From the NCBI RefSeq assembly GCF_014395785.1, contig NZ_CP060713.1, forward strand, positions 1,206,501 through 1,270,500: a DNA stretch of 64,000 nt. Direction: 5' to 3'. The DNA comes from Nocardioides mesophilus (lineage in GTDB: Bacteria > Actinomycetota > Actinomycetes > Propionibacteriales > Nocardioidaceae). The position numbers were made by a program, and so were the translations under genes. Shown here in pieces: positions 59,658 through 64,000 of the stretch. The stretch's first letter is position 1. Each line of letters begins with the position of its first letter. Under the pieces are notes generated by a model. That model saw only the letters and a list, made by a program, of their open reading frames with translations. It searched no databases and was not told the origin of the DNA.

Positions 59658-60434
59658 TCAGCCGCCGGCCGGCGGCGTCATCAGCCGCAGCACGGCGCCG
59701 GTGCTGTCGGTGATGGTGGCCATCCGACCGTAGGTCGTCGTCTCCGGCTCGGTCACCACCGAGCCGCCCAGCGCTGCGACCTGGCCGCAGGTCTCGTCGC
59801 AGTCGTCGACGGCGAAGTACACCGCCCAGCCGAGGTCCGCCTCCGGTGCCCAGCTGGAGGCGTCCATGATCCCGGCGGCCGAGAGGGACTCGCGGCCCAG
59901 GGTCGTGTAGCGGAAGCCCGGCCCGTCGGCCAGCACGTGCAGCTCCCAGCCGAACACGTCGCGGTAGAACGCGACGTCGCGGTCGTAGCTGCGCGTGTGC
60001 AGCTCGAACCAGACCGGCGCACCCGGCTCGTCGGCGACCTCGATCCCGGCGAACCCACCCGGCTGCCACGCTCCGATGCCGGCGCCGCTGGGGTCGGACA
60101 GGAACAGCATCGTCCCGCGTGCGGGCACCTCGTGCGGCCCGGCGTGCACCTGGCCGCCGCGCTCGAGCGCGGCCGCCGCGGTCGCTGCGGCATCGGGGCT
60201 GAGCAGGTAGACCGACCAGAGGTCAGCGGGACCGTCCTCGACCATCACCGGCATGCCCCCGGCGACCGCCCGGCCGCCGAGGCTGAAGGTGGTGTAGCCG
60301 CCGTACTCCCCAGAGCCCCGCTCCGCCTCCCAGCCGAGCAGGTCCCGGTAGAAGGCGATGGAGGCGTCGAGGTCCGAGCTGGTCAGCTCGATCCAGCAGG
60401 GCGCCCCGGTCGGACGGGTGATCGGTGTCGTCAT
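59658..60434 (-). CDS. Two-domain VOC (glyoxalase/bleomycin-resistance fold) protein
   Basis: The 258-residue protein has two VOC modules. The first is PCWIELTSSDLDASIAFYRDLLGWEAERGSGEYGGYTTFSLGGRAVAGGMP (about residues 11-125). The second is PVWFELHTRSYDRDVAFYRDVFGWELHVLADGPGFRYTTLGRESLSAAGIMDAS (about 136-255). It resembles the actinobacterial 27-kDa antigen Cfp30B-like hydrolase/lyase family. The substrate is unknown. The ATG at 60434 is preceded by AAGGGGA. Confidence 0.88.
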   Translation of the reverse strand: MTTPITRPTGAPCWIELTSSDLDASIAFYRDLLGWEAERGSGEYGGYTTFSLGGRAVAGGMPVMVEDGPADLWSVYLLSPDAAATAAAALERGGQVHAGPHEVPARGTMLFLSDPSGAGIGAWQPGGFAGIEVADEPGAPVWFELHTRSYDRDVAFYRDVFGWELHVLADGPGFRYTTLGRESLSAAGIMDASSWAPEADLGWAVYFAVDDCDETCGQVAALGGSVVTEPETTTYGRMATITDSTGAVLRLMTPPAGG

Positions 60435-60519
60435 GTTCGTCCCCTTCTCCAGCCACCAGGGCGCCGTCGTCGCGGCGGGCGCCCGGGGTCGCGAGCCTAC
60501 GCCGACGCCCGTCGCCGGC

Positions 60520-61377
60520 TCAGTCGCGCGAGCGTCGGCGGAAGGCCCGCACGGCCAGCGGCGCGAACACGGCCGTCAGCAGCGCGCACCAGAACAGCGT
60601 CACCGGCACCGCGTGCTGTAGCGGCCAGGCGGCGTCGTCCGGCGCCGGCAGGCCGTTGCCCCACAGCTCGCGGGTCGCCTGCACCAGCGCCGAGATCGGG
60701 TTCCACTCCGCGATGAAGCGCAGCCCGGAGGGCATGTTCTCGGTGGGGGCGAAGGTGTTGGCCAGGAAGGTCAGCGGGAAGATCGTGGTGAACATGAAGC
60801 CCTGCACGGCCTCGACCGAGCGCATCGTGGAGCCGACCAGGATCCCGGCCCAGATCATCGCGAACCCGAAGGCCAGCATCAGCGCGAAGGCGAGCACGGC
60901 GTCCCAGAACCCGTTGCGGATCCGCCAACCGACCACCAGGCCGGTCAGGGCCATCACGGTGATGCCGATGCTGGAGTGGATCAGGCTGGACACGCTGCGG
61001 CCCACCAGGATCGAGGAGCGGTGGATCGGCAGCGACTTCAGCCGGTCCACGATGCCGTTGCCCAGGTCGGTGGTCAGCCCGATCGCGACGATGAACGAGG
61101 AGAACGCGATCGTCTGCGCCATGATCCCCGGCACCAGGAACTCGCGGTAGTTGGAGCCGTCGACGGCGATCGAGCCGCCAAAGACGTAGGCGAAGAGCAG
61201 CACGAACATGACCGGCTGGATGGTCACGTCGAGCAGCATCTCCGGCATCCGCTTGATGTGGATCAGGTTGCGGCGCACCACGACCAGCGAGGACTCCAGC
61301 AGCGAGAGCCGGTGCATCTCGGGCCGCTCGCGGGTGGCGGGCGCCCTCTCGTCGAGCGGTTGCACGGCGGTGCTCAT
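60520..61377 (-). CDS. ABC-2 type permease (DrrB-like)
   Basis: The 285-residue protein has six helices and the DrrB/daunorubicin-exporter features RRNLIHIKRMPEMLLDVTIQPVMFVLLFAYVFGGSI, YREFLVPGIMAQTIAFSSFIVAIGLTTDLGNGIVDRLKSLPIHRSSILVGRSVSSL and FLANTFAPTENMPSGLRFIAEWNPISALVQATRELWG. It pairs with the ATPase gene through an ATGA overlap. It probably exports a hydrophobic compound or lipid. Confidence 0.9.
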   Translation of the reverse strand: MSTAVQPLDERAPATRERPEMHRLSLLESSLVVVRRNLIHIKRMPEMLLDVTIQPVMFVLLFAYVFGGSIAVDGSNYREFLVPGIMAQTIAFSSFIVAIGLTTDLGNGIVDRLKSLPIHRSSILVGRSVSSLIHSSIGITVMALTGLVVGWRIRNGFWDAVLAFALMLAFGFAMIWAGILVGSTMRSVEAVQGFMFTTIFPLTFLANTFAPTENMPSGLRFIAEWNPISALVQATRELWGNGLPAPDDAAWPLQHAVPVTLFWCALLTAVFAPLAVRAFRRRSRD

Positions 61378-62489
61378 CGGCGTGCTCCTTCCAGGGAGTG
61401 GTCGTCGGGCCGGTCGTCGGAGCGGCCATCGGGTCGGTCGTCGGGCCGGCCGCCCGTGCCCGCGACCTGCTGCAGGTCCGCGGTGTCGGTGAACGCGCCG
61501 GGGTCCTCGGGCGTCCCGGCGCCCGAGCCGTCGGCGCTGTCCTCGGCCCGGTGGCCGGTGAGGTGCAGGAACACGTCGTCGAGGCTGGGTCGCTGCAGCC
61601 CGAGGTCGTCGACCCGGATCCCGGCGTCGCCGATGACGGTGCTGATCCGGTTCATCTCGGTCAGGTCCTCCGCCGGCACGGTGAGCCGTCGGGCGCCCGG
61701 CTCGACGTACACCTCCGAGGCGACCCCGCGGACCACCTGCTCGGCGCGGTCGAGGTCGGCGGGGTCGGAGACGGTGAGGACGACCGACGCGCGGCCGGCC
61801 TGGTCCTTGAGCTGGGTGGGCGTGCCCTGCGCGATCACCCGGCCGCGGTCGACCACGACGATGTCGTCGCAGAGCTGGTCGGCCTCCTCGAGGTACTGCG
61901 TGGTGAGCAGCAGCGTGGTGCCCTCCCGGACCAGGTCGCGCAGCACCTGCCACAGGTCGTTGCGGCTGCGCGGGTCGAGGCCGGTGGTCGGCTCGTCGAG
62001 GAACAGCACCGGCGGCGCCGCGATCAGGCTGACGGCGAGGTCGAGTCGGCGGCGCATGCCCCCGGAGTAGGTCTTCACCACCCGGTCGGCTGCGTCGCTC
62101 AGCGCGAACCGCTCGAGCAGGTCCTCCCCCGCGGGCCGGATCCGGCGGCGGGGCAGCCCGGCGAGGCGGCCGATCAGCCAGAGGTTCTCCCGGGCGGTGA
62201 GCAGCTCGTCGACGGTGGCGGCCTGGCCGGTCAGGCCCATGCTGCGGCGGACCAGGTCGGGCTCGCCGACCACGTCGTGACCGGCCACCCGGGCGCTGCC
62301 CGAGGTGGGGACCGACAGCGTGGTGAGCATCCGGACGGTGGTGGTCTTGCCGGCGCCGTTGGGACCGAGCAGGCCCAGGACGGTGCCCTCCGGGACGGTG
62401 AAGCTGACCCCGTCCACGGCGGTCGTCTCGCCGAACCGCTTGACGAGGTCCACGGCCTCGACGGCCGGGCCGGTGTAGGGGGTGGTCAT
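61374..62489 (-). CDS. ABC transporter ATP-binding protein (DrrA-like)
   Basis: The 371-residue ATPase shows Walker A LLGPNGAGKTTTVRMLTTL, signature KTYSGGMRRRLDLAVSLI, Walker B PVLFLDEPTTGLDPRSRNDLW and the H-loop (TTQYLEEADQLCDDIVVVDRGRVIAQGTP), with the DrrA C-terminal domain (VEPGARRLTVPAEDLTEMNRI...LQRPSLDDVFLHLTGH). The last 45 residues include a D/R/P repeat tail (RPDDRPDGRSDDRPDD). It works with the downstream permease. Confidence 0.92.
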   Translation of the reverse strand: MTTPYTGPAVEAVDLVKRFGETTAVDGVSFTVPEGTVLGLLGPNGAGKTTTVRMLTTLSVPTSGSARVAGHDVVGEPDLVRRSMGLTGQAATVDELLTARENLWLIGRLAGLPRRRIRPAGEDLLERFALSDAADRVVKTYSGGMRRRLDLAVSLIAAPPVLFLDEPTTGLDPRSRNDLWQVLRDLVREGTTLLLTTQYLEEADQLCDDIVVVDRGRVIAQGTPTQLKDQAGRASVVLTVSDPADLDRAEQVVRGVASEVYVEPGARRLTVPAEDLTEMNRISTVIGDAGIRVDDLGLQRPSLDDVFLHLTGHRAEDSADGSGAGTPEDPGAFTDTADLQQVAGTGGRPDDRPDGRSDDRPDDHSLEGARR

Positions 62490-62632
62490 GGGCTCACCTC
62501 AGCAGGGGCCGCCGACAGTTCCGCGGGCGGGGTCGGGAAGTGGTGCACGAGGTCCTCCGGGGTCGGGCGGACGGGACGCTGCTGCCCATCCTTGCGAGGT
62601 GAGACCGGCCGCGGCCACCGAATTCATCGGCC

Positions 62633-62705
62633 CGGTGCGGCCCGGTGCGGCCCACAGCGACCCCGCGCGACCCAGCGCGACCCCGCGCGACCCGGCGCGA
62701 CCCAG
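62633..62705. repeat. 10-bp GC-rich tandem repeats
   Basis: GCGGCCCGGT-type and CGCGACCC(C/A/G)G-type decamers recur about seven times in the spacer between the ABC ATPase and the sugar transferase. They are non-coding. Confidence 0.65.
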
Positions 62706-62710
62706 GACGC

Positions 62711-64000
62711 TCAGTAGGCCCCGGAGGAGCCGAGCACCGCCCGCACCGTCTTGGCCATGATCACGAAGTCGCTGGTCATCGACCAGTTGTCGACGTAGTA
62801 CAGGTCGAGGCGGACCGACTCCTCCCAGGTCAGCTCCGAGCGCCCGGAGACCTGCCACAGCCCGGTGACACCGGGCCGGACCAGCAGCCGGCGCCGGACG
62901 TCGATCTCGTAGGCGTCGACCTCGCGCTGCAGCGGCGGCCGCGGACCGACCAGGCTCATCTCGCCGCGCAGCACGTTGACCAGCTGCGGCAGCTCGTCGA
63001 GGGAGTAGCGGCGCAGCAGGGCGCCCACCGGGGTGACCCGCGGGTCCTGGCGCATCTTGAACAACACCCCGGCGCCCTCGTTGTGCTCGTGCAGGTGCGC
63101 CAGGCGGGACTCGGCGTCGACCACCATCGAGCGGAACTTCAGCATCCGGAACGGCTCGCCGTGCCTCCCCACCCGGGCCTGGTGGAAGAACACCGGTCCG
63201 CCGTCGTGCCGCTTGACCAGCACCGCCACGACCAGCAGCAACGGGGAGAGCAGGACCAGGAGCACCGCGGCGACGGTGACGTCGAAGACCCGCTTGGGCA
63301 GGCCGCCCGCCTCGCTGGCCTGCGGCTGCTCGACGTGCAGCAGCGGCAGCCCGGCCACCGGCCGCATCGAGATCCGGGGACCGGCGACGTCGGTGAGCGA
63401 GGGCACCACGACCAGGTCGATGTCGGAGCCCTCGAGGTGCCAGGCGATCCGGCGCAGCTGACCGGCGCTGTCGTAGGCGCCGCGGGCGACCAGCACCGTG
63501 TCGGCGCCGGCCTCGCGGCAGGCCGCCCGGATCTCGGCGGTGGTGCCGAGCACCGGCAGCCCCAGGCTCTCCTCGACCAGCCCGCCGGGCGGCAGGCAGA
63601 CCCCGACGACCTGGTAGCCGACGTACCGCTCCCGCTCGAGGACGGCGGTGACCTCGGCGATACCGCTGGGACCGCCGACCACGATCACCCGGTGCAGCAG
63701 GTGTCCGCGCATCCGCAGCGCGTGCAGCACCTTGCGGACGGCGTACCGCTCGAGCAGCAGCAGCGGCGTGCCGAGGGCGAAGGCCAGCAGCACGAAGCCG
63801 CGCGAGAGCGGCACCCCGACGAGGTAGCAGAACATGCCGACCAGGCCGGCGGTGATCACCGACGCGAGCGAGACCGCCCGGAACTCCGCGGGCCCGGTGC
63901 CGAACAGCCGCACGGCGTAGCCACCTTCGGCGGCCAGGATGGCCAGCCAGGTGAGCACGATCCAGGGGCCGGCGGAGAGGAACGGGGTGGCGGGGCCGCC
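62711..64000 (-). CDS. Exopolysaccharide polyprenyl-phosphate glycosylphosphotransferase (5' end outside window)
   Basis: The open frame runs off the window end, so the first residues are missing. Visible are N-terminal membrane helices, a CoA-binding/nucleoside-like middle domain (HRVIVVGGPSGIAEVTAVLERERYVGYQVVGVCLPPGG) and the C-terminal WbaP/PglC-type catalytic domain (PKRVFDVTVAAVLLVLLSPLLL; FRMLKFRSMVVDAE; RRYSLDELPQLVNVLRGEMSLVGPRPPL; RPGVTGLWQVSGRSELTWEESVRLDLYYVDNWS). It transfers a sugar phosphate to undecaprenyl phosphate to start a surface polysaccharide. It probably belongs to a glycan cluster outside the window. Confidence 0.92.
   Translation of the reverse strand, partial: GGPATPFLSAGPWIVLTWLAILAAEGGYAVRLFGTGPAEFRAVSLASVITAGLVGMFCYLVGVPLSRGFVLLAFALGTPLLLLERYAVRKVLHALRMRGHLLHRVIVVGGPSGIAEVTAVLERERYVGYQVVGVCLPPGGLVEESLGLPVLGTTAEIRAACREAGADTVLVARGAYDSAGQLRRIAWHLEGSDIDLVVVPSLTDVAGPRISMRPVAGLPLLHVEQPQASEAGGLPKRVFDVTVAAVLLVLLSPLLLVVAVLVKRHDGGPVFFHQARVGRHGEPFRMLKFRSMVVDAESRLAHLHEHNEGAGVLFKMRQDPRVTPVGALLRRYSLDELPQLVNVLRGEMSLVGPRPPLQREVDAYEIDVRRRLLVRPGVTGLWQVSGRSELTWEESVRLDLYYVDNWSMTSDFVIMAKTVRAVLGSSGAY

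Overview
The window is about 64 kb of very GC-rich DNA with the habits of an actinobacterium. It has dense catabolic operons with 4-bp ATGA overlaps, several leaderless genes whose -10 box lies about 7 nt before the start codon, an F420/FMN-type PPOX protein, a DUF559 protein, LPXTG-like and collagen-like envelope proteins, and TRAP, IclR, GntR and LacI systems typical of soil actinobacteria. I infer a Nocardioides-like member of Propionibacteriales; no rRNA or tRNA is present to confirm this. No phage, transposase or CRISPR-Cas genes were seen.

Region A (1-14.3 kb) is a C5-dicarboxylate (itaconate/mesaconate-type) module. A minus-strand operon encodes a CaiB/BaiF CoA-transferase, an MmgE/PrpD protein, an acyl-CoA dehydrogenase, a FAS1-like/MaoC-type hydratase, a CitE-like lyase and, translationally coupled at the end, an NhaA antiporter cut by the window edge. 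Divergent genes encode a 3-hydroxyisobutyrate-dehydrogenase-like enzyme, a cysteine-free AhpD-fold protein and a GntR/UTRA regulator. After an unrelated thioesterase/MFS/LysR group comes a complete TRAP transporter (dctPQM). A 13-nt sequence (GTACGGCCATATT) overlaps the promoters of both the operon and the TRAP transporter, and part of it precedes gntR, suggesting one regulon.

Region B (14.5-21.8 kb) is mixed: a zinc-free quinone-reductase-like oxidoreductase, a DUF2254 membrane protein, an MFS exporter, a PPOX protein, a hemerythrin-like protein, a DUF559 protein flanked by two copies of a roughly 72-bp palindromic element, and a TauE/SafE permease.

Region C (21.9-30.5 kb) is a glycolate operon: malate synthase, GlcD, GlcE, GlcF, an LctP/GlcA-family permease and an IclR regulator, with a perfect palindrome in the leader.

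Region D (31-52.9 kb) is an L-rhamnose locus read from a LacI-controlled promoter at about 47.65 kb: a CUT2 ABC transporter, a CocE-type hydrolase, mutarotase, rhamnose isomerase, a fused rhamnulose-1-phosphate aldolase/lactaldehyde dehydrogenase, a second isomerase, rhamnulokinase, then LutA, LutB, LutC and an FAD-linked oxidase. Lactate made from rhamnose can thus be oxidised to pyruvate by the same transcription unit. A LacI operator-like site also precedes a 1,320-residue secreted protein with two discoidin-like domains. The ABC ATPase and permease each carry an apparent -1 frameshift at a CCAGGGGGG tract.

Region E (53-64 kb) holds an acyl-CoA dehydrogenase/SDR pair, an LPXTG-like protein with 42-bp repeats (its signal peptide lies in another frame), a CPBP protease, a collagen-like protein, a macro-domain protein, a two-domain VOC protein, a DrrAB-type ABC exporter and a truncated polyprenyl-phosphate sugar transferase. 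Several intergenic gaps carry short tandem repeats. One 52-bp-period family occurs both at 14.4 kb and at 55.2 kb.
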